Assembly: GCF_000012985.1 (NCBI RefSeq)
Contig: NC_007645.1
Coordinates: forward strand, 248,001-312,000
Length of the DNA stretch: 64,000 bases
Direction of reading: 5' to 3'
Source of the DNA: Hahella chejuensis KCTC 2396
GTDB lineage: Bacteria; Pseudomonadota; Gammaproteobacteria; Pseudomonadales; Oleiphilaceae
Made by a program: the position numbers and the translations under genes. A model generated the notes under the pieces. The model had not been told where the DNA came from and ran no database searches. It saw only the letters and a list, made by a program, of their open reading frames with translations. Positions within the stretch are counted from its first letter, which is position 1, and the number at the start of each line of letters is the position of its first letter. This document shows, piece after piece, positions 1 through 9,015 of the stretch.

Positions 1-2
1 AT

Positions 3-1121
3 CATCATGAGGAAAATAGAAATTTATTCTTAGGATTAAGATTCCATCTTCATGAAAACAGAAAGGCAAATAAGCCGGTAGGAAGCTATCCCCCTGGAGC
101 TATTGAATTAACCTTTTCCAAAGGTAGAGAAGCTCATCAACTAATTCTCAATAAATACGAGCTTTATGACATATTTAAGAGGAAATATTTGTCTCAATCA
201 TTGAATAAAAGTGGAAAATACTCTCTGAGCGGAAATATCTCATATTCTAAAATGAGTGATAGAGAAAAGGCTGCAGTTTTAAAGTCTGAAGTGGTTAACT
301 TTCTATTCTCTCCTACGTCTACATTGTACTCACTGGAATTACCTAGTGATGAGAGTGAGGAGTCTGAGGTTGAAAGATTTTCAGAAGAGTTTTCACATTA
401 TTTAAGAGCTATTGGTTACGCCTTCTCTGAAATAAGAAGCTTATTTCAAAATTTGAGTTATGTGGGTCCACTGAGAAAGAAAATAGAAAGATATTACAGA
501 ATTGCATCTGAAACACCTCAGACTGTTGGGCCTCAAGGTGAAAATGCACCCAACTTATTCAGGCGTAACTACGAAAATCTCAAGCATGACGTTGATAGAT
601 GGGTAAAGCACTTTGAATTTGGTGACTCTCTACATTTTGATGATGTGAATGATGACATTTTTCAGTTATTTCTTGGTTCTGGGGATCAGAGAGTAAATGT
701 TGCTGATGTAGGGTTTGGAGCATCTCAAGTATTGCCTCTAATTATTCAGGCGCTTGCAGCTCCTCCTGATAGCCTAACATTGGCAGAGCAGCCGGAGATT
801 CATTTGAATCCAAGGCTCCAGTGTGCATTAGCCGACTTATTTGTACATATGGCCAATAACGGTCATAGAGTTTTAGTGGAAACTCATAGTGAACACTTAA
901 TAATGCGACTCCGAAAGTTTGTCGCAAATGGTGATATAAAAAAGGATGATGTCGCTCTTTATTTTTTAGAGAGAGATGGTGACAGGTCAGTTATTAAACA
1001 AGTTAATATAGAAAATAATGGGCATATTAATACGGAATCATGGCCAAAAGGATTTTTTGATGATGCACTTCGCGAAGCTCTAGCACTAGCGAGCGCACAA
1101 GCAAAAATTAGGAGTAAATGA
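3..1121 (+). CDS. AAA/ABC-like ATPase, DUF3696 type, 5' end outside window
   Basis: The reading frame is open from the first bases of the window, so the N-terminus, including any Walker A P-loop, lies upstream; about 372 residues are visible. The C-terminal half has an ABC-type ATP-binding cassette end: a signature-like GFGASQVLPLI, a Walker B segment LTLAEQPEIHLNP and a switch histidine in VETHSEHL. This order and the tail WPKGFFDD are typical of the AAA_15/AAA_21 plus DUF3696 ATPases often found in defence loci. The stop overlaps the start of the next gene by 4 bp, indicating translational coupling. Codon use is far more AT-rich than in the genes from 1657 onward, suggesting horizontal acquisition. 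A role as sensor or motor for the partner nuclease is inference. Confidence 0.8.
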   Translation, partial: HHEENRNLFLGLRFHLHENRKANKPVGSYPPGAIELTFSKGREAHQLILNKYELYDIFKRKYLSQSLNKSGKYSLSGNISYSKMSDREKAAVLKSEVVNFLFSPTSTLYSLELPSDESEESEVERFSEEFSHYLRAIGYAFSEIRSLFQNLSYVGPLRKKIERYYRIASETPQTVGPQGENAPNLFRRNYENLKHDVDRWVKHFEFGDSLHFDDVNDDIFQLFLGSGDQRVNVADVGFGASQVLPLIIQALAAPPDSLTLAEQPEIHLNPRLQCALADLFVHMANNGHRVLVETHSEHLIMRLRKFVANGDIKKDDVALYFLERDGDRSVIKQVNIENNGHINTESWPKGFFDDALREALALASAQAKIRSK

Positions 1122-1606
1122 TGTGCATATTTGATGTAACTATAGACACTAATGTGTTGATGCATGGCAGCAACCCTAATGAAAATCGATTTCATGATAC
1201 TGTAGAATTTTTGCAACTTCTTTTAGAGTGTGAGACGCATATATGTGTTGATATGGGTTTTAATTTCGAGGAGGGAGTTAATAATAGCATTATTGGGCAT
1301 GAGTACTTAACGAAACTTGTCCACGGACAGTTTGGTTATGCTGTTATTACTCAAATGGCGCAAACAGGGAGGATTGACATGGTGGAAACTGATATCGGAA
1401 TGGCTAAGAATCGCTCCCTTATAAATATGATTTCTAATAAGCATGATAGAGTCTTTGTTAGAGTTGCAGCAAACTCTCGGGCGCACGTACTAGTTTCTCA
1501 CGATCTAAGGGACTTTCCTCCTCACACAAGAAAAGAGCTTAAGAAATTATTTGAGTTATTTGTTTCAGAAGCGTCAGAAGCTAAGAACTTATTGGCAGAT
1601 GAGTAG
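1118..1606 (+). CDS. PIN-domain-like putative nuclease
   Basis: A 162-residue protein with features of the PIN nuclease fold. It starts with a strand ending in DTNVLM (Asp10), has acidic residues in the region FNFEEGV, and near the C-terminus has VLVSHDLRDF (Asp129 and Asp132), the usual last acidic positions of PIN domains. PIN proteins are metal-dependent RNases, many of them toxins. No antitoxin-like small gene is adjacent. Instead the start codon lies inside the last codons of the upstream ATPase gene (ATGA overlap), so the two are probably made together. Composition is AT-rich like its partner. Function as the effector of a two-gene defence module is inferred; an isolated housekeeping RNase is less likely given the context. 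Confidence 0.65.
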   Translation: MMCIFDVTIDTNVLMHGSNPNENRFHDTVEFLQLLLECETHICVDMGFNFEEGVNNSIIGHEYLTKLVHGQFGYAVITQMAQTGRIDMVETDIGMAKNRSLINMISNKHDRVFVRVAANSRAHVLVSHDLRDFPPHTRKELKKLFELFVSEASEAKNLLADE

Positions 1607-1610
1607 TTTG

Positions 1611-1649
1611 AAAATCCCCTAGATTATTTTCTACCATCTGGGGGATTTT
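1611..1649. terminator. Bidirectional hairpin terminator
   Basis: A 13-bp stem with one G-T wobble (arms 1611-1623 and 1637-1649) and a 13-nt loop, flanked by A and T tracts that belong to the stem. It sits 4 bp after the PIN gene stop and 8 bp before the end of the convergent gene at 1657, so it can end transcription from both sides. Confidence 0.7.
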
Positions 1650-1656
1650 GAATTGC

Positions 1657-2247
1657 TCAACAAAGATCCGCATCCTCGACTCTGAGAATCGCCAGGCCGG
1701 GGCTGCCGGCGGTGCTGGTTCGGCTGAGGATGGCTTCGATGTAGTAAGCGTTTTGTATGAAGTCGAAGCTGGTGGTCCAACAGCCGTCGCTGACGCTGTG
1801 GGTCTGGTAGGCCGCGTTGGCGGGACGGGTGTTGCTGTCCAGCGTCAACAGCGTAGTGGTGACGCCGGTGTTGTAGTTGTACTGGCGGAGTGACAGCACG
1901 ACTCTGGCGTCGCTTCCGTTATCGCGGAAACGGGCGCTGAGGCGTTTGTTGACGCCGCCGTTATCGAGGTCGGCGATGGCGGTGACGTTATACCGTAAAG
2001 TAACGCTGCTGGATGCTGGCGCTGCGCCACTGATCTGGGCGACGCCGCTGGAGAAGTTAACCTCCGCCGCATCCGCTTCGTCGACAACGCCGGTGGAGCC
2101 TACCGCCGTCCACGGCGAAGCCGCCCAGGCTGCGCCCACAAAACCGGTTGCGAGCGTGAAGGCGCCGGCCTGCAATAAAGTCGTCAGTTTTTGTGAGGGG
2201 CGTAGCCACTGACGTGAATGGCTGTGAGTTCCGCTGACTCGTTCCAT
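1657..2247 (-). CDS. Secreted protein of unknown function
   Basis: A 196-residue protein. A basic N-terminus is followed by a hydrophobic stretch (about residues 24-42) ending in GAAWAAS, a plausible signal peptidase I site, so the mature protein is probably periplasmic or extracellular. The mature part is rich in Ser, Thr, Ala and Asn and predicted mainly beta. It contains only two cysteines (in GCW and at the last residue), which may form a disulfide. I do not recognise a family. It is monocistronic between the bidirectional terminator and a structured repeat element. Composition is GC-rich, unlike the genes to its left. Confidence 0.7.
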   Translation of the reverse strand: MERVSGTHSHSRQWLRPSQKLTTLLQAGAFTLATGFVGAAWAASPWTAVGSTGVVDEADAAEVNFSSGVAQISGAAPASSSVTLRYNVTAIADLDNGGVNKRLSARFRDNGSDARVVLSLRQYNYNTGVTTTLLTLDSNTRPANAAYQTHSVSDGCWTTSFDFIQNAYYIEAILSRTSTAGSPGLAILRVEDADLC

Positions 2248-2394
2248 ACTTGCTGTCTCCGTTTCTTATTGGGGCGGCGTGGCCGGCCGCCGAGCGGGCT
2301 TCGGCGCATGGCGCCGGAACATAGCAAGCTTAGACTTGGAAAGAGGATCGCGCGTGGGAATATGTCGCAGCGGCTGCGTTAAAAAGTACCACGA

Positions 2395-2546
2395 CAATAT
2401 TAACGTGGCAATGATATTGGCATGTTAATAATCAGACGCATGGATGCGCCTGCGCGGCGGCTAGCCGCGGGAGACAGAGCCTGACATGTGCAGGCTCTGT
2501 CGTTGCAGACAAATAGAAGGAAGCTATTTGTCTGCCTGATTAATAG
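2395..2546 (+). repeat. Dispersed structured repeat, copy 1 (about 150 bp)
   Basis: Almost the whole segment recurs inverted at 14228-14379 and in part at 43954-44030. It holds a GC-rich palindrome GCGGCTAGCCGC, an 11-bp hairpin GACAGAGCCTG/CAGGCTCTGTC and a second 11-bp hairpin CAGACAAATAG/CTATTTGTCTG. AT-rich ends carry TTAAT motifs. It has no coding capacity. It looks like a MITE- or REP-like element (inference). It fills most of the gap between the genes at 2247 and 2570. Confidence 0.85.
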
Positions 2547-2569
2547 TGCTGGAAATCATCTCTGTCGGC

Positions 2570-2902
2570 TCACTGCTGCAAGGCCAGAATCACTCCGCCG
2601 CCGACCGCCAGGCTGATTAGCATGCCCAGTGCGGGAGCGTAAAACTGGGGCTTTTTGTAGTGCTTGTAAAGGTTGATAAGAATCAGCGCGACGAAGGCGA
2701 TCAGGGCCAGTGACAGGGCGGGAATCGCCAGCGGCTTGAACATGACGGAGGCGGTGCCGGCGACCACCAGGCCAACGAGGAACACCAGTCCCATTTTGGC
2801 GTCATGAAAAAAGATCTGCATGAACATGAAACTCGCACTGGCGAAAAAGATCACGAACAAGACTGTGAACAGATTGAGGTTGGTTAAAACGACTTCGGAC
2901 AT
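2570..2902 (-). CDS. Small multi-pass membrane protein
   Basis: With the start at 2902 (MSEVVLTNL) the product has 110 residues. A GGAAC sequence lies just upstream of this start; a 20-residue upstream extension is possible but is basic and looks non-coding. About four hydrophobic segments cover most of the protein (for example LFTVLFVIFFASASFMF and MLISLAVGGGVILAL), separated by short polar loops such as KHYKKPQ. I do not recognise a family. It lies downstream of, and in the same direction as, the ABC efflux operon, about 120 bp after its last gene, so it may be an accessory membrane component or an unrelated gene. Confidence 0.65.
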   Translation of the reverse strand: MSEVVLTNLNLFTVLFVIFFASASFMFMQIFFHDAKMGLVFLVGLVVAGTASVMFKPLAIPALSLALIAFVALILINLYKHYKKPQFYAPALGMLISLAVGGGVILALQQ

Positions 2903-3019
2903 GTGAGTTCCACGCGCTGGTTGGGCTGAAGGTCTGGTGCGAGCCCGACGATCATAATCCACCCTGACGAAAATGCAATTGCGGGCGGGGCGTATGTTGA
3001 CGTAGGACCTGTGCGCCAG

Positions 3020-4156
3020 TTAGTCCAGGGTGCGCCGGTATTGGCGTAACCCAACGGCCATCATCACCGCGGTGAAAGCCAGCAGCGGCCATAAGTGCTC
3101 CCAGGCGGTCGTCCATTCGTTGCCTTTCAACAATAATCCACGGATAAAACGCAGGAAATGCGTCAGCGGCAGTGCTTCGCCAATAATCTGAGCCCATTGC
3201 GGCATGCCGCGAAAGGGAAACATAAAGCCGGACAGCAGGATGGACGGCATGAAAAAGAAAAACGACATCTGCATGGCCTGGGCCTGATTACGCGCGATGC
3301 TGGAGATGGTGATGCCGACGGTGAGGTTGGCGAGGATAAACAACAACACGCCGAGCATCAGCAGCAACGCCGATCCCAGCATCGGCACATGAAACACCCA
3401 CAGAGCCGCGGCGAGAATAACGAGCACCTGAATGTAGCCGATCAGAATATAGGGCGTGATTTTACCGACCATGACCTCCAGCGGCTGCACCGGCATAGCC
3501 AGCAGATTTTCCATGGTGCCGCGTTCGTGCTCACGGGTGATGGCGAGTGAGGTCATCATGATCATCGTCATAGTCAGAATTACCCCCATCAGGCCGGGCA
3601 CAATGTTGTACTGGGTGATGCCCTCGGGGTTATAGCGACGGTGGATATCAATGGAAAACGGCGCGCCGTTGCTCTGCAAGGAGGCCAGCGGCCCGTTGAG
3701 GTCATGAGCCAGCGCGGTGTTGGGGATCTGTTTGATCGCCGCCAGGGCGTTGGAGGTGGCGGCGGGATCGGTGGCGTCCGCTTCCAGCAGCAGGCTTGGC
3801 CGTTCTCCACGCAGCAGGCGGCGGGTAAAGTCGGCGGGAATGTTGATGACAAACTGCGCCGCGCCGCGGGCCAGGATCTCATTGGCGGTTTGCTCGGAGT
3901 CGGTGATTTCGGTGACATTGAAGTAGCGGGTGTTGACGATCGCCTGGATGATGCTGCGGGTATAGGCGCTGGATTCCGCGCTGCGCACCGCCATGGGCAG
4001 CTCTTTGGGGTCCGAATTGATGGCGAAACCGAACAACGCGAGCTGAATCAGGGGAATGCCGATGATCATGGCGAAGGTCAGCCGGTCGCGGCGCAACTGA
4101 ATGAACTCTTTGGCGACCACCGCCCACAGACGGATGGGAGAAAGGAGCGTCACCAT
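3020..4156 (-). CDS. ABC-2 type transporter permease
   Basis: A 378-residue membrane protein of the ABC-2 (YhhJ/YbhS-like) family. It has one N-terminal membrane segment after the VAKEFIQLRRDRLTF motif, a large periplasmic domain of about 150 residues, and about five C-terminal membrane segments including the conserved REHERGTMENLLAMPV coupling region. It forms the channel of an efflux pump. Its start overlaps the ATPase gene by 7 bp, and the adaptor gene overlaps that in turn, giving the order adaptor - ATPase - permease. E. coli ybhGFSR encodes two permeases; only one is seen here, so it probably acts as a homodimer. The substrate is unknown. Confidence 0.9.
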   Translation of the reverse strand: MVTLLSPIRLWAVVAKEFIQLRRDRLTFAMIIGIPLIQLALFGFAINSDPKELPMAVRSAESSAYTRSIIQAIVNTRYFNVTEITDSEQTANEILARGAAQFVINIPADFTRRLLRGERPSLLLEADATDPAATSNALAAIKQIPNTALAHDLNGPLASLQSNGAPFSIDIHRRYNPEGITQYNIVPGLMGVILTMTMIMMTSLAITREHERGTMENLLAMPVQPLEVMVGKITPYILIGYIQVLVILAAALWVFHVPMLGSALLLMLGVLLFILANLTVGITISSIARNQAQAMQMSFFFFMPSILLSGFMFPFRGMPQWAQIIGEALPLTHFLRFIRGLLLKGNEWTTAWEHLWPLLAFTAVMMAVGLRQYRRTLD

Positions 4157-5079
4157 CTTTTTTCCTCCGAGCTGCGCATCAGCTGAATAAACACGTCTTC
4201 CAGGCGCGGCTGGGTGCGCTCAGGATTGACGTCTTCCTGCTCCGCGAAGGCGCTCAGATCCTTCTCCAGTTGCTGGGCGTCCGTGCCGGAAACAAACAAA
4301 CGGGTTCCAAACGGCGCCACCTGCTCCACCGCGTCGATGCGCCTGAGCTTTTCCGCCACCTGATGAATGTCGTCGCTTTCTATGCGCCAGGTGGCCAGCC
4401 CGGAGTCGGCGATCAGAGACTGGGGCGACCCTTCCCCCACCAGGTGGCCATAAGCGATATAGGCGAGGCGATTACAACGCTCGGCTTCGTCCATATAGTG
4501 CGTGGACACTAGAACGGTGACGCCCTCGTCGGCCAAACGATGGATTTCCTCCCAGAAATCCCGTCGCGCCTCCGGGTCGACTCCAGACGTGGGTTCGTCC
4601 AGCAGCAACAGTTTGGGCTTGTGCAGCATACAGGCGGTCAGCGCCAGTCGCTGCTTCCAGCCGCCGGACAGCTCCCCCGCCAGTTGAGTCTGGCGACTTT
4701 TCATTCCCTGATTAGCGAGCGCTTCATCCACTGCTTTTCGGCGTTCTTGCAAGTGGTACATGCGGGCGACGAACTCCAGGTTCTCCCGCACGCTAAGGTC
4801 TTCATAAAAGCTGAAGCGCTGGGTCATGTAGCCGACCTGGCGTTTGATATGGCGGGCTTCCTTGATAATGTCATGTCCAAGACAGCGACCTTCCCCTTCG
4901 TCTGGCGTGAGCAGACCGCACAGCAGACGGATGGTGGTGGTTTTGCCGCTGCCGTTGGGACCCAGAAATCCGAAGATATCGCCCTTGTATACGCTGAGGC
5001 TGACCTTATCCACCGCCACTTTATCGCCGAAGGACTTCGACATGTCCTTGACCTTGATGACTTCCTCGCGATTATTCAT
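4150..5079 (-). CDS. ABC transporter ATP-binding protein
   Basis: A 309-residue nucleotide-binding subunit. It shows Walker A GPNGSGKTT near residue 40, the Q-loop region GYMTQRFSFY, the ABC signature LSGGWKQRL, Walker B LLLLDEPTSGVDP and the switch region VSTHYMDEA. The C-terminal 80 residues form the small extension common in ABC-2 exporters. It resembles one half of the tandem ATPase YbhF. It is flanked by and overlaps the HlyD-type adaptor gene (upstream) and the ABC-2 permease gene (downstream), so the three form one efflux pump driven by ATP hydrolysis at the inner membrane. Confidence 0.93.
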   Translation of the reverse strand: MNNREEVIKVKDMSKSFGDKVAVDKVSLSVYKGDIFGFLGPNGSGKTTTIRLLCGLLTPDEGEGRCLGHDIIKEARHIKRQVGYMTQRFSFYEDLSVRENLEFVARMYHLQERRKAVDEALANQGMKSRQTQLAGELSGGWKQRLALTACMLHKPKLLLLDEPTSGVDPEARRDFWEEIHRLADEGVTVLVSTHYMDEAERCNRLAYIAYGHLVGEGSPQSLIADSGLATWRIESDDIHQVAEKLRRIDAVEQVAPFGTRLFVSGTDAQQLEKDLSAFAEQEDVNPERTQPRLEDVFIQLMRSSEEKRW

Positions 5080-6040
5080 GCGCTTCGAAACCGGGCGGCG
5101 TCACATCCACGGGTTGTCCCGGATGCAATTGCGGCGATTTGTCAGCGTTGGGCCAGGCCTTTACCAGATAGACGAACTTGTCCCGACTCTCCTTGCTGTA
5201 GATGTAAGGCGGCGTGAACTCCGCGTTCGGGCTGATATAACGTACGGTGGCCATGAACGGCGCGCCGCAACCGTCGCAGTGAACGCTGACCTGATCCCCG
5301 GTTTTAATGGCGTGCAGCGCTGTTTCCGGTACAAAGAAGCGCACATTGATTCGCTCTGGCGGCAGCAGTTCCACCACGGGTTGTCCGGCGGGTACAAATT
5401 CACCCGGGCGATATAGCACCTGCCGCACCAGCGCCTGCGTCGGCGCCGCCTGTTGTTTCTGCTGCAGGCTCCAGCGCGCTTCCCGCAAGGCGGCTTGCGC
5501 CGCCGCCACCTGCGCTTTGGCTGCTTCGAGCTGATCGGAACGGGCGGCGAGACGGGCGGAACTCATTTGCGCTTCAATTTCCTGGATCTGGCGCAGATTA
5601 CGTGTGTGAGTCGTCTCCGCTTCGTCCAGGCTGGAACGGCTGGCGAGTTTGTTGGTGTACAGGTCGCGAGTGCGCAACAGCTGTTTGGAAGAGAGTTCGG
5701 CGGCGGCCTGGGCTTGTTCGTATTGGGCTTCGATTACCGCCAGTTCCTGCGGTCGTTTGCCCTTTTCCATGTCCGCCAGCTCTGCGCGGGCGCGTAGCAA
5801 CTGAGCCTCCGCCTGTTGTTCCGCCGCGCGTTGGGGCTCATCGTCAATGCTGAACAGGTGGGCTGCGGCGCTGACTTGATCGCCTTCCTCCACCGCAACC
5901 TCAGTGAGCGCGCCGGCGGAGGGCGCTGCGATGAATATCGAGTCGCCTTCAATGTACCCCTGCCAGTACTCACTTGCGGCGGAGTCGCAACCTGCCAGCG
6001 CCAGTAGAGCCGCCAGTGCTGCAAAATTTCCGTAATCCAT
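5072..6040 (-). CDS. HlyD-family efflux adaptor, probable lipoprotein
   Basis: A 322-residue membrane-fusion protein similar to YbhG. The N-terminus ends in LALAGC, a lipobox, so the protein is probably lipid-anchored in the periplasm. An N-terminal half-lipoyl segment (GYIEGDSIFIAAPSAG) leads into a long alpha-helical coiled-coil hairpin rich in Ala, Glu and Gln (about residues 70-200). The second lipoyl half and beta-barrel (RQVLYRPGEFVPAGQPVVEL) follow. It bridges the inner-membrane ABC transporter to an outer-membrane channel, which is not encoded nearby. It is the first gene of the operon; no regulator gene lies directly upstream. Confidence 0.9.
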   Translation of the reverse strand: MDYGNFAALAALLALAGCDSAASEYWQGYIEGDSIFIAAPSAGALTEVAVEEGDQVSAAAHLFSIDDEPQRAAEQQAEAQLLRARAELADMEKGKRPQELAVIEAQYEQAQAAAELSSKQLLRTRDLYTNKLASRSSLDEAETTHTRNLRQIQEIEAQMSSARLAARSDQLEAAKAQVAAAQAALREARWSLQQKQQAAPTQALVRQVLYRPGEFVPAGQPVVELLPPERINVRFFVPETALHAIKTGDQVSVHCDGCGAPFMATVRYISPNAEFTPPYIYSKESRDKFVYLVKAWPNADKSPQLHPGQPVDVTPPGFEAHE

Positions 6041-6276
6041 CGTTCTGCTCCTTGAACTGGAATAGGCGCCGTCCTCAGGAAGAACTGCGACGGCGATCGA
6101 CTGTGATCAGCATCGCTCGTTGTAACTGATTGATCAATACAGACTTTTGACTAACCTGGAAAAATTTGACGTCTATTCGCGCCCGCTGGCCTCGAAGCGT
6201 ACTCTCCCGGTGCGCAGCTATGGTAACTTAGCGGCTTTGCGCCTTTACCCCACCTTCTTCAAGGAGCGATCTTCCC

Positions 6277-6720
6277 GTGTACGAAATTCTCGACGCTATC
6301 GCCGATAGCTATAACCCTTTGATTGGCCTTGTGACGCTGGCGCTGTTGGCGTACACAACGTGGCGACGTCGCTGGGCGGCGGCAGGTCGATTGGCGCTGA
6401 CATTGTTTGGCGGACTGGCGGTTGTCTATTCGTTGCAGTGGCTGGATCACTCTTTGGGTATATGGCCCGCGTTGGGCATGGACTACAGCACGCATACCGC
6501 GGTAGCCGTCGTCATTACGCTGAGCCTGATCGCCGCTGCGCCGCACCTGCGAATACCCGCTTTAACCGGCCTGCTCGGATATGGCCTGCTAATGCTATAC
6601 CAGGAGTATCACAGCGTCGCCGATCTTCTCTCCACCGCCCTGGTCATTGCGCCGCTATGGTGGGGGTTGTCGCTGCTGTCTCGAGCCGTCTCCAGGGAAG
6701 TCGCGACGCAGTCGGCATAG
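6277..6720 (+). CDS. Small membrane protein, weakly PAP2-like
   Basis: A 147-residue protein with about four or five membrane segments. The pair DYSTHT (middle) and YQEYHSVADLL (C-terminal third) recalls the histidine-containing motifs of PAP2-type phosphatases, but the conserved arginine motifs are absent, so enzymatic activity is doubtful. A purine-rich site (AAGGAGCG) lies upstream of the chosen ATG. It is a single gene between the divergent efflux operon and selD. Function unknown. Confidence 0.65.
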   Translation: MYEILDAIADSYNPLIGLVTLALLAYTTWRRRWAAAGRLALTLFGGLAVVYSLQWLDHSLGIWPALGMDYSTHTAVAVVITLSLIAAAPHLRIPALTGLLGYGLLMLYQEYHSVADLLSTALVIAPLWWGLSLLSRAVSREVATQSA

Positions 6721-6792
6721 CGGCGCTCAGCGCTGTGACAAGGCGCCTGCGAAGACCTATCATACGTCCTTCCATCGTCAACGGAGGGGCGT

Positions 6793-7833
6793 ATGCAAGA
6801 CGCATCGATCAAGCTCACGGAATTCAGTCACGGCGCAGGCTGCGGCTGTAAGATTGCTCCCGCAATTCTCGACCGCATTCTTCTTTCCCACTTGCCGTCC
6901 ATCAACGATCCCCGACTGCTGGTGGGCAACGCGTCGAAAGACGACGCCGCCGCCTACGATTTGGGCGACGGACGCATTATTCTCAGCACCACAGATTTTT
7001 TCATGCCCATCGTCGATGATCCGTTCGACTTTGGCCGCATCGCCGCCGCCAACGCCATCAGCGATATTTACGCCATGGGCGGCGAGCCTTTGATGGCGGT
7101 GGCCATACTAGGCTGGCCGGTCAATACCCTGTCAGCGGAAGTTGCTCAGCGGGTAGTGGAAGGCGGTCGTCACGCCTGTCATGAAGCGGGAATCATGCTG
7201 GCGGGCGGGCACAGCATCGACGCGCCGGAGCCCATATTCGGGCTGGCGGTGACCGGCTCCACTGCTCATACGCACCTTAAGCGCAACGACACGGCTGTCG
7301 ACGGCTGTTTGCTATACCTCACCAAGCCCTTGGGCGTCGGCGTGCTGACCACCGCGCAAAAGCAGAAGAAATTACAGCCGGAACACGCCCACTTGGCCTT
7401 GGAGCAGATGTGCGCCTTGAACAAGGTCGGCGCCAAGGCGGCGGGTCTGGCGGAGGTCTGCGCGATGACCGATGTGACAGGGTTTGGGCTGATGGGGCAT
7501 CTGCTGGAGATGTGCGAAGGCGCCGGTTTACAGGCGCAAATACGCTACGAGGCGATTCCGCGCCTGGAGCCGGTGTTGGACTATATCCGACTGGGTTGCG
7601 TGCCTGGCGGCGCCCGCCGCAATTTCGACAGCTATGGCGAGCGTCTGGGCGCCATGACTGAAGAACAAAGACTGCTGCTGTGCGATCCGCAGACCAGCGG
7701 CGGGCTGCTTATCGCCGTCGCCCCAGAAGGCAGAAACGCGCTGGAGCGCATATTGAAGGACGCCGGCATCGCCCCTGCGCTGATAGGAACCTTGCAGGCC
7801 TATCGCGATGGCCCGCGCATCGAGGTGATGTGA
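6793..7833 (+). CDS. selD: Selenide, water dikinase
   Basis: A 346-residue enzyme that makes selenophosphate from selenide and ATP, the selenium donor for tRNA 2-selenouridine and selenocysteine. The N-terminal loop [10 protein letters not shown] contains the catalytic cysteine (Cys17, codon TGC, so this is the Cys form and not a selenoprotein). Lys20 follows, as in E. coli SelD. Further family motifs are [26 protein letters not shown] and [16 protein letters not shown] site precedes the start. The stop codon is directly followed by the start of mnmH with no gap, so selenium is here used at least for tRNA modification. No selA, selB or tRNA-Sec gene is visible in the window. Confidence 0.97.
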   Translation: MQDASIKLTEFSHGAGCGCKIAPAILDRILLSHLPSINDPRLLVGNASKDDAAAYDLGDGRIILSTTDFFMPIVDDPFDFGRIAAANAISDIYAMGGEPLMAVAILGWPVNTLSAEVAQRVVEGGRHACHEAGIMLAGGHSIDAPEPIFGLAVTGSTAHTHLKRNDTAVDGCLLYLTKPLGVGVLTTAQKQKKLQPEHAHLALEQMCALNKVGAKAAGLAEVCAMTDVTGFGLMGHLLEMCEGAGLQAQIRYEAIPRLEPVLDYIRLGCVPGGARRNFDSYGERLGAMTEEQRLLLCDPQTSGGLLIAVAPEGRNALERILKDAGIAPALIGTLQAYRDGPRIEVM

Positions 7834-8973
7834 ATGAAGGCGTTTGGAGACGGACAGGATACTGAAGATTACCTTAATCTGTTTTTATCCGGCGCGCCGT
7901 TGCTCGATACCCGCGCTCCGGTGGAGTTCCACAAAGGCGCATTTCCCGGCGCCGTCAATCTGCCGTTGATGACGGACGACGAGCGCGCTCAGGTAGGACG
8001 CTGCTACAAACGTCACGGCCAGCAGGCGGCGATAGAGTTGGGACACAGGTTGGCGCATGGCGCGGTGAAAGAGTCGCGGGTGCAGGGCTGGCGTGAGTTC
8101 GCGCAGCGCCATCCGCAGGGATATTTGTACTGCTTTCGCGGTGGTCTGCGCTCCAGCATTTGTCAGCAGTGGCTGGCGGAGAGCGGCGTAGCCTATCCCC
8201 GTGTTCTCGGCGGTTACAAGGCCATGCGGCGTTTCCTGATCGAGTCTCTGGAAAGCATTTGCCAGGAAGCCCGCTTAGTTCTGCTGGCGGGACATACCGG
8301 CGGCGGCAAGACCGACTTGCTGGCGCGTATTCCGGGTGCGGTGGATCTGGAGCGTCTGGCTCATCATCGCGGCAGCGCCTTTGGCCGTCGCGCTGATGGG
8401 CAGCCCTCGCAAATCGACTTTGAAAACGCTCTGGCGGTGGCGTTGTTGCGGCAGCGTCATGGGTTCGCAAACGCGCCGCTCCTGCTGGAGGACGAAAGTC
8501 ATCTGATCGGTCGCTGCGCATTGCCGCAGAGTCTGCGGCGGGCCATGGCGCAAGCGCCGCTGGTGGTGGTTGAGGTCGCGCTGGAACAACGAGTGGAACA
8601 CAGTTTTCGTAACTATATTCTGCATAAATTAGACGAGTGGCGACGCCGCCAGGGCGAGGATGAAGGCTTTGAGCGCTTCGCCGACGATCTGCGTCAATCG
8701 ATGTACAACATTCGCACGCGCTTGGGCGGGTTGCGTTATCAACAACTGAGCGAGATGCTGGAGGCGGCGCTGGCGCGGCATCGGCAGGGAGATCCCGCTT
8801 ATCACCGGGATTGGATCAGATGTTTATTGGAAGACTATTATGATCCTATGTACGCCTACCAATTGCAGAAGCGTGCGGAGCGTATTTGTTTTCGCGGCGA
8901 TGCCGCAGCAGTGCGCGACTATTTTGCGCATTCATCGTCAACGACGGCGACAGTCAGGGATAAGCGACTTTGA
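7834..8973 (+). CDS. mnmH: tRNA 2-selenouridine synthase
   Basis: A 379-residue protein (also called SelU or YbbB) that replaces the sulfur of 2-thiouridine at the wobble position of tRNAs for Lys, Glu and Gln with selenium via a geranylated intermediate. The N-terminal rhodanese domain carries the catalytic Cys100 in LYCFRGGLRS. A P-loop domain follows, with GHTGGGKT at residues 153-160, and a helical C-terminal part. Length agrees with the family. It starts at the base after the selD stop and is translationally coupled to it. The pairing with its selenophosphate supplier makes the assignment very secure. Confidence 0.96.
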   Translation: MKAFGDGQDTEDYLNLFLSGAPLLDTRAPVEFHKGAFPGAVNLPLMTDDERAQVGRCYKRHGQQAAIELGHRLAHGAVKESRVQGWREFAQRHPQGYLYCFRGGLRSSICQQWLAESGVAYPRVLGGYKAMRRFLIESLESICQEARLVLLAGHTGGGKTDLLARIPGAVDLERLAHHRGSAFGRRADGQPSQIDFENALAVALLRQRHGFANAPLLLEDESHLIGRCALPQSLRRAMAQAPLVVVEVALEQRVEHSFRNYILHKLDEWRRRQGEDEGFERFADDLRQSMYNIRTRLGGLRYQQLSEMLEAALARHRQGDPAYHRDWIRCLLEDYYDPMYAYQLQKRAERICFRGDAAAVRDYFAHSSSTTATVRDKRL

Positions 8974-9015
8974 CCGACGCGTAGCGGTCGCAATGCCTAA
9001 GGGCGGGAGAGGACA

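Noticed and set aside
6793-6850. Possible selenocysteine in SelD
   Set aside because: The catalytic position is a normal TGC cysteine codon and there is no in-frame TGA.
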